64,000 nt of DNA, taken from the NCBI RefSeq assembly GCF_004355005.1, contig NZ_SMSJ01000017.1, forward strand, positions 1 through 64,000, read 5' to 3'. The notes under the pieces are model-generated. The model made no database searches, was not told where the DNA came from, and saw nothing but the letters and a program-made list of their open reading frames with translations. The stretch's first letter is position 1, and each line of letters begins with the position of its first letter. Below, in pieces: positions 55,850 through 64,000 of the stretch. The stretch comes from Dankookia rubra (lineage in GTDB: Bacteria; Pseudomonadota; Alphaproteobacteria; Acetobacterales; Acetobacteraceae). The translations under genes were made by a program, and so were the position numbers.

Positions 55850-56684
55850 TCAGCTGAAGCCGGCGGTCTTCGACCCGTTCAGGATCACCCGGCTCCCCAG
55901 CACCCGGCGCAGCGCCCGCGACAGCACGCGCCGCTCGATGGCGCGGCTGTTGCGCACAAGGTCGTCCGGGCTGGCGCGGTGGGTGACGCGCTCGACGTCC
56001 TGGTCGGTGATCGGCCCCTCATCAAGTGCTGCGGCGACGTCGCGCGCCGTCGCGCCGATCAGTTTCACCCCACGCGCATGCGCCTGGTGATAGGTCTTCG
56101 CCCTCTTGAAGCCCGGCAGGAAGAAGTGGTGGATGCTGATGCACCGCCCCGCCAGCCCGTCCGACAGCACCTGCATGTAGCGCGCCAGGACGGCGATTTT
56201 GGTCCGCGTTTCCCGCACCGGTGCCCAGACCGCCGCCTCCTGATCCATCCTCATGGTGCGGGTGACCGGCAGGCGGTGGAAGCGAGTGACGTTGCGGTCG
56301 AGATGCGCGAGGCCTCGCGCGGGTGGTTGGACACGATCTCGACCAGCACCATCGGCAGCTCGCCGATTCGCCAGCGGCGGAGGATATCGTCCATACGGTG
56401 GTCGAACTTCGACCCCAGCACCGTCTCCACCGATTGCCCAGCGTCCAATCCATCCGGAAGCGTTCGGCGATCGGCGGCAGTTCGGCTTGCAGCGCCGCTT
56501 CGTCGGCCGGATGGTCGAACAGGATGCGGGCGAAGAAGCGCCGCGGCTTCGGGTCGTCGTATTGCTGCGCTCGGCGATGTTCGCTCCCGCCTCGAACAGG
56601 AAGGTCGAGACCGCGGCGACGATGCCCGGCCGGTTCGAGCAGGAGAACGTCAGGACATGCTGGATCGCCGGGATGGTTAGGCGC
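55850..56684 (-). pseudogene. purU: Decayed formyltetrahydrofolate deformylase gene
   Basis: The full purU pattern can be read in pieces in three frames: HVLTFSCSNRPGIVAAVSTF, YDDPKPRRFFARILFDHPAD, MDWTLGNRW, then LGSKFDHRMDDILRRWRIGE, then RFHRLPVTRTM to the stop at 55850. Frameshifts lie near 56573, 56435 and 56320, and no start codon remains in the first frame. The catalytic Asn of the usual NIHHSFLPGF motif is Ser here (SIHHFFLPGF), and other conserved residues are changed. PurU normally releases formate from formyl-THF for purine synthesis. This copy is dead by several independent lesions. Confidence 0.9.
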
Positions 56685-56939
56685 TCAGGCCGCCGGCGGC
56701 TCGGGCTCGCGCAGGTAGGGCTCGACCGGCCCCTGCAGCTTCATCGTGATAGGCTTGCCACGGCGGTCCACAGACTTGCCGACGGACAGCCGCACCCAGC
56801 CCTCGCTGACGCAGTATTCCTCGACATTGGTCTTCTCGACGCCCTTGAAGCGGATGCCCACGCCGCGGGCCAGCAACTCCTCGTTGTAAAAGGGGCTGGC
56901 CGGATCGGTGGACAGGCGGTCTGGCAGGGTATCGGTCAT
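56685..56939 (-). CDS. DUF3297 family protein
   Basis: The 84-residue protein matches DUF3297: DRLSTDPASPFYNEELLARG, VGIRFKGVEKTNVEEYCVSEG quoted by its core GIRFKGVEKTNVEEYC, and VDRRGKPITMKLQGPVEPY. The function is unknown; relatives are small cytoplasmic proteins. The ATG at 56939 fits the family length. It lies immediately upstream of the decayed purU on the same strand and is divergent from the catalase gene. Confidence 0.88.
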   Translation of the reverse strand: MTDTLPDRLSTDPASPFYNEELLARGVGIRFKGVEKTNVEEYCVSEGWVRLSVGKSVDRRGKPITMKLQGPVEPYLREPEPPAA

Positions 56940-57104
56940 GGGACAACTCACTGGGCGGACGGGCGAAGGCAAGCGTCCTAGCCATCCCGCGGCGGAAAGT
57001 CATCCCCAGCCGTCAACCTGGGCTCGCCCGTGGCGTTATGGCCGCGAACCGGATCGGCACTTGCTGCCGCACAGGATCCGGTCCCCCCACCGGAGACGCC
57101 CTGC

Positions 57105-59222
57105 ATGGCCACCGACCCCGATACCGACGCCTTGAAGCCTGCCCGGATCGCCGATGCCGAGATCCAGCGCGGCCAAGGCGGTGAGACCCACCAACTGGCC
57201 GGCGGCGACGTGCCGGTCCTGACCACGCAGCAGGGCATCCCCGTCGCCGACGACCAAAACTCCCTGCGCACCGGACCGCGCGGCCCGACCTTGCTTGAGG
57301 ATTTCCACTTCCGCGAGAAGATCTTCCATTTCGACCACGAGCGCATCCCGGAGCGCGTGGTGCATGCCCGCGGCTACGGCGCGCACGGTTTCTTCGAAGC
57401 CTATGAGTCGCTCTCCGACATCACCCATGCCGACCTGTTCCAGCGCAAGGGCGAAAGGACGCCGGCCTTCGTCCGCTTCTCCACCGTCGCCGGCAACAAG
57501 GGCTCTGCCGACCTCGCGCGCGACGTGCGCGGCTTCGCGGTGAAGCTCTATACGAAGGAAGGCAACTGGGACCTCGTCGGCAACAACATCCCGGTCTTCT
57601 TCATCCAGGATGCAATCAAGTTCCCCGACCTGATCCACGCGGCGAAGCAGGAACCCGATCGCGGCTTTCCCCAGGCACAGACCGCGCACGACAACTTCTG
57701 GGACTTCGTCTCGCTGACGCCGGAATCGACCCACATGCTGCTGTGGATCATGTCGGACCGGACGATCCCCCGCTCGCTTCGCTTCATGGAAGGCTTCGGC
57801 GTCCACACCTTCCGGCTGGTCAATGCCGAGGGCAAGTCGACCTTCGTCAAGTTCCACTGGAAGCCGAAGCAGGGCATGCAGTCCGTCGTGTGGAACGAGG
57901 CGGTGAAGATCAACGGCGCCGATCCCGACTTCCATCGCCGCGACCTGTGGAATGCGATCCTGGCCGGCGACTATCCGGAATGGGAGCTGGGCCTTCAGCT
58001 CTTCGACGAGGATTTCGCCGACAGGTTCGACTTCGACGTGCTGGACGCGACGAAGATCATCCCGGAGGAGCTGGTGCCGGTCCGCCGCGTCGGCCGTCTG
58101 GTGCTGGACCGCGTCGTCGACAATTTCTTCGCCGAGACCGAGCAGGTCGCTTTCTGCACCCAGAACATCGTCCCCGGCATCGACTTCAGCAACGACCCGC
58201 TGCTGCAGGGGCGCAACTTCTCCTACCTCGATACGCAGTTGAAACGGCTGGGCAGCCCGAATTTCACCCACCTGCCGATCAATGCGCCGAAGACCCATGT
58301 CGCGCATTTCCAGCAGGACGGCCACATGGCCATGCGCAATCCGGGCGGTCGCGCGAACTACGAGCCGAATTCCTGGGGGTCGAAGATCGGCGGCCCGCGC
58401 GAATCGCGCGAGCGCGGCTTCCGCAGCTATCCCGCAGCCGACAGTGGCGAGAAGCGCCGCATCCGCGCCGAGCTCTTCGCCGACCACTACAGCCAGGCGC
58501 GGCAGTTCTACCTGAGCCAGACCGAGGTGGAGCAGACCCACATCAAGAACGCCTTTGTCTTCGAGCTGAGCAAGGTGGAGACCACGGCCATCCGCGCCCG
58601 CGTCGTCTCCCACCTGCTGAACGTGGACGAGGCGCTGGCGAGGAAGGTCGCCGACGGCCTCGGGCTCGAGGCGATGCCGCAGGCGGCGCCGCCGGCGCGC
58701 GAGCTGGTCGAGACCCAGCCATCCCCGGCGCTCAGCATCCTGAAGAACGGGCCGAAGGACATGAAGGGCCGCAAGCTCGGCGTGCTGGTGACCGACGGCA
58801 CGGATGCGGCGCTGCTGGGAGCGCTGCAGGCCGCGGTGAAGGCGGAAGGCGTCATGATGGAACTGATCGCGCCGAAGGTCGGCGGCGTGAAGACCAGCGA
58901 CGGCAAGACGATCGAGGCGCAGCAGAAGGTCAATGGCGGCCCCTCGGTGCTCTACGACGCCGTGGTGGTGCTGGCCTCGGCGGATGGCGCCAAGCTGCTG
59001 TCGATGGAAGCGACGGCGAAGGACTTCGTCAACGACGCCTATGCCCACGCCAAGTTCATCGGCTATGCCGAGACGGCGAAGCCGCTGTTCCAGAAGGCCG
59101 GGCTGACGGAGATGGACGAGGGCTTCGTGGCGCTGAACGACGCCAAGGACATCCCTGCCTTCCTGCAGGCCTGCCGTGCGGTGCGCCATTGGCCGCGCGA
59201 GGCGAAGGTCCACGCCGTCTAG
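57105..59222 (+). CDS. katE: Large-subunit monofunctional catalase (HPII type)
   Basis: The 705-residue catalase breaks down hydrogen peroxide. The distal His87 ([12 protein letters not shown]), Asn160 ([11 protein letters not shown]) and heme-ligand Tyr374 (RNFSYLDTQ) are present. Beyond residue about 530 is the flavodoxin/GATase1-like C-terminal domain ([20 protein letters not shown]), which marks the large clade-2 type. The ATG at 57105 is chosen over 57030 because a GGAG lies upstream and the N-terminus is then typical. It is monocistronic by appearance. Confidence 0.95.
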   Translation: MATDPDTDALKPARIADAEIQRGQGGETHQLAGGDVPVLTTQQGIPVADDQNSLRTGPRGPTLLEDFHFREKIFHFDHERIPERVVHARGYGAHGFFEAYESLSDITHADLFQRKGERTPAFVRFSTVAGNKGSADLARDVRGFAVKLYTKEGNWDLVGNNIPVFFIQDAIKFPDLIHAAKQEPDRGFPQAQTAHDNFWDFVSLTPESTHMLLWIMSDRTIPRSLRFMEGFGVHTFRLVNAEGKSTFVKFHWKPKQGMQSVVWNEAVKINGADPDFHRRDLWNAILAGDYPEWELGLQLFDEDFADRFDFDVLDATKIIPEELVPVRRVGRLVLDRVVDNFFAETEQVAFCTQNIVPGIDFSNDPLLQGRNFSYLDTQLKRLGSPNFTHLPINAPKTHVAHFQQDGHMAMRNPGGRANYEPNSWGSKIGGPRESRERGFRSYPAADSGEKRRIRAELFADHYSQARQFYLSQTEVEQTHIKNAFVFELSKVETTAIRARVVSHLLNVDEALARKVADGLGLEAMPQAAPPARELVETQPSPALSILKNGPKDMKGRKLGVLVTDGTDAALLGALQAAVKAEGVMMELIAPKVGGVKTSDGKTIEAQQKVNGGPSVLYDAVVVLASADGAKLLSMEATAKDFVNDAYAHAKFIGYAETAKPLFQKAGLTEMDEGFVALNDAKDIPAFLQACRAVRHWPREAKVHAV

Positions 59223-59273
59223 CCCTGGCGAAGCCTTCCCGGCCGCGCGACACTGGCCGGGGAGGCGACATCG

Positions 59274-60092
59274 ATGGCCCATGGCGGAATTCCGTTGTCC
59301 GGCTGGCTCCGCTGCCTGTCCGGCATCGTGCGGCGCGAAGCGCTGCGCTTCGTCCACCAGCGCGGCCGCTTCTTCTCCGCGCTGGTGCGGCCGCTGGTCT
59401 GGCTGGCGATCTTTGCCGCCGGCTTCCGCTTCGTGCTCGGCGTCTCGATCAGCCCCCCCTACCAGACCTACGTGCTGTACGAGGTCTACATCGTTCCCGG
59501 CCTGGCCGGCATGGTGCTGCTGTTCCAGGGCATGCAGTCGAGCCTGTCGATGGTCTATGACCGCGAGGTCGGCAGCATGCGCGTGCTGCTGACCAGCCCG
59601 CTGCCGCGCTGGTGGCTGCTGTTCTGCAAGCTGCTCGCCGCGGTGCTGGTCGGCATCGCGCAGGTCTATGTCTTCCTGCTGGTGGCACGGTTCTGGGAGG
59701 TGGAGCCGCCGCTGATCGGCTACCTCACCGTGCTGCCCGCGCTGATCCTTTCGGGGATGATGCTCGGCGCGCTCGGGCTGCTGCTGTCCTCCTGGATCAA
59801 GCAGCTGGAGAATTTCGCGGGGGTGATGAATTTCGTCATCTTCCCGATGTTCTTCGCCTCCTCCGCGCTCTACCCGCTCTGGCGGGTGCAGGAAGCCAGC
59901 CTGCCGCTTTGGTATGTTTGCCAAGCCAACCCCTTCACCCAGGCGGTCGAGCTGATCCGCTTCGCGCTCTATGGCCAGTTCGACCCGGTCTCCTGCGCTG
60001 CGGTAACCGTGGCGCTGCTGGTCTTCGGCGGTGCGGCGGTGCTGGGCTACGACCCGCAGCGCGGGATGCTGGCGCGGCGCGCGGCGGGCTGA
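59274..60092 (+). CDS. ABC-2 type transporter permease, PQQ-dehydrogenase-associated type
   Basis: The 272-residue protein has about six membrane segments and the ABC-2 layout: a cytoplasmic start (RREALRFVHQRGRFFSALVRP), FVLGVSISPPYQTYVLYEVY with a long loop, MVYDREVGSMRVLLTSPLPRW coupling segment quoted by its core YDREVGSMRVLLTSPLPR, and a final NFVIFPMFFASSALYPLW. It resembles permeases found with PQQ-dependent alcohol dehydrogenase genes. The matching ATPase begins at 63549, separated from it by tonB and a receptor gene. Substrate unknown. Confidence 0.82.
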   Translation: MAHGGIPLSGWLRCLSGIVRREALRFVHQRGRFFSALVRPLVWLAIFAAGFRFVLGVSISPPYQTYVLYEVYIVPGLAGMVLLFQGMQSSLSMVYDREVGSMRVLLTSPLPRWWLLFCKLLAAVLVGIAQVYVFLLVARFWEVEPPLIGYLTVLPALILSGMMLGALGLLLSSWIKQLENFAGVMNFVIFPMFFASSALYPLWRVQEASLPLWYVCQANPFTQAVELIRFALYGQFDPVSCAAVTVALLVFGGAAVLGYDPQRGMLARRAAG

Positions 60093-60203
60093 GCCCATCG
60101 CGCGAATTCGAAGCGCGGCCCGGTTGGTCGTTGCCGGTCCGCGGACGCAGCATGATCCCCGGAGGTCGCCGGCAAGGGCGTCCCGCAGGGAGGGCAAGGG
60201 TGC

Positions 60204-61076
60204 ATGGCCCAGCCGCGGATTCGCCGGCCGCTTGCCGCCGGGCTGCTCGGCTCGGTCGCGCTGCATGGCGCGGCGGGTGCGATGGTGGCCGCGACACTCG
60301 CCTGGCGCGTGCTGCCCGCGCCAACCGGGGCGGAGCCGGCGCTGCAGGTGGTGTGGCTGCCCCTGACGGAGGTCGCGCCGGAGATCGCCGCGCCGGCGGC
60401 CTCGGTGCCGGGCGCCGCCACCACCGAGGCCGCCCCGCTCGGCCCTGCCATGGCCGAGGGCATCGAGCCGGAGGACGCGCTGGCGACGCAGGTCCATGCG
60501 CTGCCACCGGCGGTCGTGCCGCCGGCACCGGCCAGCCTGCCGCCGCTGCCGATGCCCGAGATGGACATCGCCGAGCTCCCGGCCGATCCGACCGCGCTCT
60601 TCGCCGCCCCGCCGCCCCAGCAGATGGCCAGTCTCTCGGTGCTCCAGCCGAGGCCAGAGGCGGCGCTGCCGCTGCCGCCCCCGCTCCCGCCAAGGGCACG
60701 CGCCGCCATGCCGGCACCATCACCGGCACCAGCGCAGCCCGCCGCCCTTGCCGCGCCGACGCTGCCGCCACCGGCACCGCCCGCCGCGATCCCGGTCGTC
60801 ACCGGCGCGCCACGCTTCCGCCGCCCGCCCGCGCCGCCCGCCTATCCGGACCGCATGCGCGAGGCCGGCATCGAGGGCATCGCGCTGCTGCGGCTGCGCG
60901 TCGCCGCCGATGGCACGACGCAGGAGATCCGCCTGCTGCGCTCCGCCGGCCACCGGACGCTCGATGACGCCGCGCAAGCCGCCGCCCGCCGCTGGGAGAT
61001 CGCGCCGGCGCTGCGCAACGGCATCGCCATCGAGGCCTGGGTGGATGTGCCGGTGCGCTTCCGCCTGGATGAATAG
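60204..61076 (+). CDS. TonB family energy transducer
   Basis: The 290-residue protein has one N-terminal membrane helix (AAGLLGSVALHGAAGAMVAA, about 11-32), a long Pro/Ala-rich periplasmic spacer (about 85-205), and a C-terminal TonB domain (PPAYPDRMREAGIEGIALLRLRVAADG quoted by its core YPDRMREAGIEGIALLRL, then LDDAAQAAARRW). It passes proton-motive energy to outer-membrane receptors. ExbB and ExbD are not present in the window. It converges on the receptor gene with a 3-base gap, so it is likely dedicated to it. Confidence 0.9.
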   Translation: MAQPRIRRPLAAGLLGSVALHGAAGAMVAATLAWRVLPAPTGAEPALQVVWLPLTEVAPEIAAPAASVPGAATTEAAPLGPAMAEGIEPEDALATQVHALPPAVVPPAPASLPPLPMPEMDIAELPADPTALFAAPPPQQMASLSVLQPRPEAALPLPPPLPPRARAAMPAPSPAPAQPAALAAPTLPPPAPPAAIPVVTGAPRFRRPPAPPAYPDRMREAGIEGIALLRLRVAADGTTQEIRLLRSAGHRTLDDAAQAAARRWEIAPALRNGIAIEAWVDVPVRFRLDE

Positions 61077-61079
61077 GGG

Positions 61080-63419
61080 TCAGAACGCGAAGCGCATCCC
61101 GGCATAGAAGGCGCGAGGCAGGTTCGGCGTCAGCGTGCGCGGATCGGTCAGGCCGAGATTGAGCGCGCTCGCCGTCTCGAGGTTGTACAGCGTACCGAAG
61201 CTGGACGATTTCTGGTCGAGCAGGTTGCGCACCAGCCCATAGGCCTCCACCCCCGGCGCGATCTGGATGCTGGTGCGCAGGTTGACCGTGGCATAGGCGG
61301 CGACCGGCTTCAGCAGGTTGGCCTCGTCGCCGCGCAGGTACTGGCTGCCGTTGACGATGACCGCGCCGCCGATGCGCCAGGTCTCCGTCGCGCGCCATTC
61401 CGCATCGAAGCGCAGCCGCTGGCGGGGGATGCCGGGGACACGGTCGCCGCGCTGCACCGGGATGGCGCCGTCGGCATCGGCGAAGGGGTTGTTCGGACTC
61501 GGCAGCCGCTGCGCGGTCTGGAAGGTCGCGTCGATCAGCGCATAGTCCAGCGCCAGCGCCAGCCGCTCGTCGCGCCAGCCAAGCCCGGCCTCGATCCCCT
61601 GCCGCCGCGTGTCGCCGGAATTCTGGAAATAGCCGCGGCCCTGGATCGGGCTCTGCACCAGCAGGATGTCGTCGGTGAGCCCGGTGCGGAACAGGCCGAG
61701 GTTCCAGGTGGTGCGGCCGCCGAGCCAGGCGGGCGGCAGGGTGCCGCGCAGCCCGGCTTCGACCGTGCGGCTGACCACCTGCTTCAGCGCGGGGTCGGAC
61801 AGAAAGAACGCCCCCAGCGTGCAGGGCCGCAGCGGGTCGGCGCAGGCCAGCTCGGCCGGGGTCGGGGCGCGGTTCGCCTCGGCATAGCCGGCATAGGCGG
61901 TGACGCGGTCCAGCACGCGGAAGGTCAGGCCGGCCTGCGGGTTGAATCGGGAGAAGCGGTGGTCGCCGTCGAGCGCGGTGCCGATCCGGTCGCGCAGTTG
62001 CACCTGCGCGGTGTTGAACCGGCCGCCGAGCGTCGCGGCCAAGCGCGGTGTCACCTCCCAGGTGCCGGTGCCGAAGACGCCCCAGGCCGCGGTGGTCGTC
62101 CTCAGCTGCACCGGCTGGATGCCGCTGCCCGGCGTGTCGAGGAACAGCCCGCTGCCCGCCACGGTGCGGTCCGCGGTGACGCTGCCGAATTCCGTGCTGC
62201 CGGAGAAATCCGTACTGGCGTGGTCGTAGCTGGCGCCGAAGACCACCCGCGCCGGCCGGCCGAGCAGCGGCTCGGTCGAGACGATCTGCGCCGCGCCGCC
62301 GGTGCCTAGGGTATTGGTCGCGGTGCGGTTCACCGCGCCCGCCGGGGCGCCATCCAGCAGATCCGCGCCGATCGTGCCGCCGCCTGTCGTCCGCAGCGGC
62401 TGGCCGGCATCGGTGCAGAGCAGCCCGGCAAGGTCGTCGCAGCCCTCGGCCTCGGCGATATCGGCGTTCAGCGTGCGCTGGCGGAAGCTGCGGACATAGG
62501 CATTGGCCTCCAGGCTCCAGGCCTCCGCCAGCTCGTAGGTGCCGCGCGCCTGCAGCGTGACCATGCGGTTGTAGGTGCGGTCGGGATAGGTGAAGACGTG
62601 GCGCCGGTCGGCCGCCAGCAGCTGCACCGGCGCCGGCCCGTTGCCGCCGAGCGCATTGCTGCCGGCGCCGATCGACAGGTTCAGCGTCGCGCGTTCGCCG
62701 CGCGCGCCGATGTCGCCGTAGAGCCGCCGCAACCGTGAGGGGGATGCGTTGCGCCAGCCATCCTCGCTCAGCCCCTCCACCGCCAGGTAGGCCGCGACAT
62801 CGCCGACCTGCTTGCCGTATTCGAGGCCCATCGCGGCGCGGCCGAAGGACCCGCCCGAGACGTCGACGCGGGCGCCCGGCGAATCGAAGCCGGTCTTCAT
62901 CCGCAGCGCGAGCGCGCCGCCGATCGCGTTCAGACCGAAGACCGGGTTGCTGCCGATGAGGTCGACCGAACGGATCGCATTGGCCGGGATCAGGTCCCAG
63001 TTCACCGTATCGCCGAAGGCCTCGTTGATGCGGACGCCGTTCTGGTAGACCGCCAGCCCCTGCGGCGTGCCGACCAGGGGCGAGGCGGTGAAGCCGCGAT
63101 AGGAGACGTCGGGCGCGAAGGGATTGCCCTGCGTGTCGTTCACCGTGACGCCGGCGGAAAGCCGCACCAGCGTATCGACCAGGTCGGGCCGGCCTTCCCG
63201 CGCCAGATCGGCGGCGGAGAAGCTGCGCGGGTTGCCGGCGATGCGGTCGCGCGGCACGCCCCCGGCGGGCAGCGGCGAGGTGGCGACGGATTCGACCGTG
63301 GGCAGCGTCGCTGCGGGCGGTTCCTGCGCCAGGGCGTAGCTGCAGGGCAGCAGCGCAACGACCGCGGCGCGAATTCGCACTGTCGCGGGTGCCATCCCGC
63401 GGCCTGTTGCGACCGTCAT
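61080..63419 (-). CDS. TonB-dependent outer-membrane receptor
   Basis: The 779-residue protein has a signal peptide (ending SYALAQ), a plug domain (about 45-170) with VSYRGFTASPLVGTPQGL, VYQNGVRINEAFGDTVNWD and SNPVFGLNAIGGALALRMKT, each typical of the plug, and a 22-strand-type barrel ending in Phe (YAGMRFAF). Two Cys pairs lie in predicted outer loops (GCDDLAGLLC and CADPLRPC). The ATG at 63419 has GGGGAGGGG just before it. The plug wording resembles receptors beside PQQ-dehydrogenase or lanthanide-transport genes, from memory, so metal or metallophore uptake is plausible. Confidence 0.92.
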   Translation of the reverse strand: MTVATGRGMAPATVRIRAAVVALLPCSYALAQEPPAATLPTVESVATSPLPAGGVPRDRIAGNPRSFSAADLAREGRPDLVDTLVRLSAGVTVNDTQGNPFAPDVSYRGFTASPLVGTPQGLAVYQNGVRINEAFGDTVNWDLIPANAIRSVDLIGSNPVFGLNAIGGALALRMKTGFDSPGARVDVSGGSFGRAAMGLEYGKQVGDVAAYLAVEGLSEDGWRNASPSRLRRLYGDIGARGERATLNLSIGAGSNALGGNGPAPVQLLAADRRHVFTYPDRTYNRMVTLQARGTYELAEAWSLEANAYVRSFRQRTLNADIAEAEGCDDLAGLLCTDAGQPLRTTGGGTIGADLLDGAPAGAVNRTATNTLGTGGAAQIVSTEPLLGRPARVVFGASYDHASTDFSGSTEFGSVTADRTVAGSGLFLDTPGSGIQPVQLRTTTAAWGVFGTGTWEVTPRLAATLGGRFNTAQVQLRDRIGTALDGDHRFSRFNPQAGLTFRVLDRVTAYAGYAEANRAPTPAELACADPLRPCTLGAFFLSDPALKQVVSRTVEAGLRGTLPPAWLGGRTTWNLGLFRTGLTDDILLVQSPIQGRGYFQNSGDTRRQGIEAGLGWRDERLALALDYALIDATFQTAQRLPSPNNPFADADGAIPVQRGDRVPGIPRQRLRFDAEWRATETWRIGGAVIVNGSQYLRGDEANLLKPVAAYATVNLRTSIQIAPGVEAYGLVRNLLDQKSSSFGTLYNLETASALNLGLTDPRTLTPNLPRAFYAGMRFAF

Positions 63420-63548
63420 TTCCCCTCCCCGGCCATTCACGTGCATCAAGGCAGCCACGCGGGCTTTCGTGGCCCCATACCATGCAGGCGGCAGCGGCAG
63501 GGGCTTGGCCCGGACACGAAGCCGCAAGCGGCGAAGGACAGGCGGAGC

Positions 63549-64000
63549 ATGCGTCCGGATCACCACAGCACCAGCGCGATCGAAGCCGTCAGCCATGCCG
63601 CGCCGGCACTCGAGGTCGCGCGGCTCTCCTTCGCCTACGGCGCGCGCCAGGTGCTGCACGACGCCGCCTTCCGCGTCATGCCCGGCGAATTCGCCGTGCT
63701 GCTCGGCCCGAACGGCGCGGGCAAGAGCACACTCTTCGCCCTCATCACCCGGCTCTTCGATGCGCCGCCCCCCGGCAGCGTAAGGATCTTCGGCACCGAG
63801 ATGCGTGAGGAGCCGGGCGCGGCGCTGGCGCGGCTCGGCCTCGTGTTCCAGCAGCCGACGCTCGATCCGGATATCTCGGTGATCGAGAACCTGCTCTACC
63901 ACGGCGCGCTGCACGGGCTGCCGCGCGCCGAATCGCGCCGCCGCGCGATGCACGAGCTGGAACGGGTGGAGCTGGCGGACCGTGCCGGCAGCACGGTGCG
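63549..64000 (+). CDS. ABC transporter ATPase, PQQ-dehydrogenase-associated type, cut by the right edge
   Basis: The first 150 residues are present. Walker A is GPNGAGKST (about 60-68) and the Q-loop is LVFQQPTLD. VARLSFAYGARQVLHDAAF, ITRLFDAP and ENLLYHGALHGLPRAESRR follow the ATPase family linked to PQQ-dependent alcohol dehydrogenases. The signature motif and Walker B lie beyond the window. It is divergent from the receptor gene across 129 bases, which should hold both promoters. It is the probable partner of the permease at 59274. Confidence 0.88.
   Translation, partial: MRPDHHSTSAIEAVSHAAPALEVARLSFAYGARQVLHDAAFRVMPGEFAVLLGPNGAGKSTLFALITRLFDAPPPGSVRIFGTEMREEPGAALARLGLVFQQPTLDPDISVIENLLYHGALHGLPRAESRRRAMHELERVELADRAGSTV

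Noticed and set aside
57036-60497. A 1153-codon open frame antisense to katE and the ABC permease.
   Set aside because: It spans two well-identified genes on the other strand and shows no domain; a GC-bias artefact.
63420-63548. A cobalamin or other riboswitch upstream of the TonB-dependent receptor.
   Set aside because: The gap is short and I found no B12-box or other known conserved core on the minus strand.

Overview
The window looks like chromosomal DNA of a very GC-rich alphaproteobacterium, most likely an Acetobacteraceae member of the Roseomonas type. This is inferred from protein style, the atpHAGDC operon without F0 genes, the ffs-dnaX-ybaB-recR block, DUF484 next to xerC, and many solute-binding proteins without their own membrane subunits. 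No tRNA, rRNA, CRISPR array, IS element or prophage was seen.

Layout. 1-9 kb is a sugar and plant-polymer region: a DUF5872-DUF3140 fusion cut by the left edge, aldose 1-epimerase, uronate dehydrogenase, two TRAP solute-binding paralogues around a drug-type MFS exporter, a Tat-exported GH10 xylanase and a ferritin-like di-iron protein. 9-14 kb is the F1 ATP synthase operon (atpH-A-G-D-C, minus strand). 14-29 kb is housekeeping: an MFS permease, priA, a TalC-type transaldolase, DUF484-xerC, tspO, a CHCC zinc protein, polA, a small lipoprotein, nudC, a broken DUF29 gene, the SRP RNA, dnaX, ybaB and recR. 29-32 kb has a methyltransferase and a polysaccharide pyruvyl transferase. 32-41 kb is mixed metabolism: csbD, an amino-acid binding protein with an aminotransferase under an RpiR regulator, a cupin, a GST, DUF4336, a nucleoside transporter, rmuC, ridA and carbonic anhydrase. 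41-49.5 kb holds purH, then an accessory and partly decayed stretch (aldo/keto reductase, OprB porin remnant, 12-C tract, damaged glycosyltransferases, one intact GT4), then a heparinase-like gene and rpe.

50-56 kb is a GntR-controlled sugar-acid operon: tctC, 2-hydroxyacid dehydrogenase, IlvD/Edd dehydratase, RraA-like aldolase, second tctC. A decayed purU, DUF3297 and a large catalase follow. 59-64 kb combines an ABC-2 permease, a TonB protein, a TonB-dependent receptor and the start of an ABC ATPase of the PQQ-dehydrogenase-associated type. It is reminiscent of lanthanide (Lut) transport loci and is the best candidate here for an under-described system.

Non-coding structure deserves attention. 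A dispersed repeat of about 140 bp occurs three times, always between convergent genes. Four perfect tetraloop hairpins lie between atpD and atpC. Nested inverted repeats cover the first dctP ribosome site. Near-palindromes sit at the RpiR start codon and in the GntR-tctC divergent region. All calls come from reading sequence and family knowledge; no database search was run.
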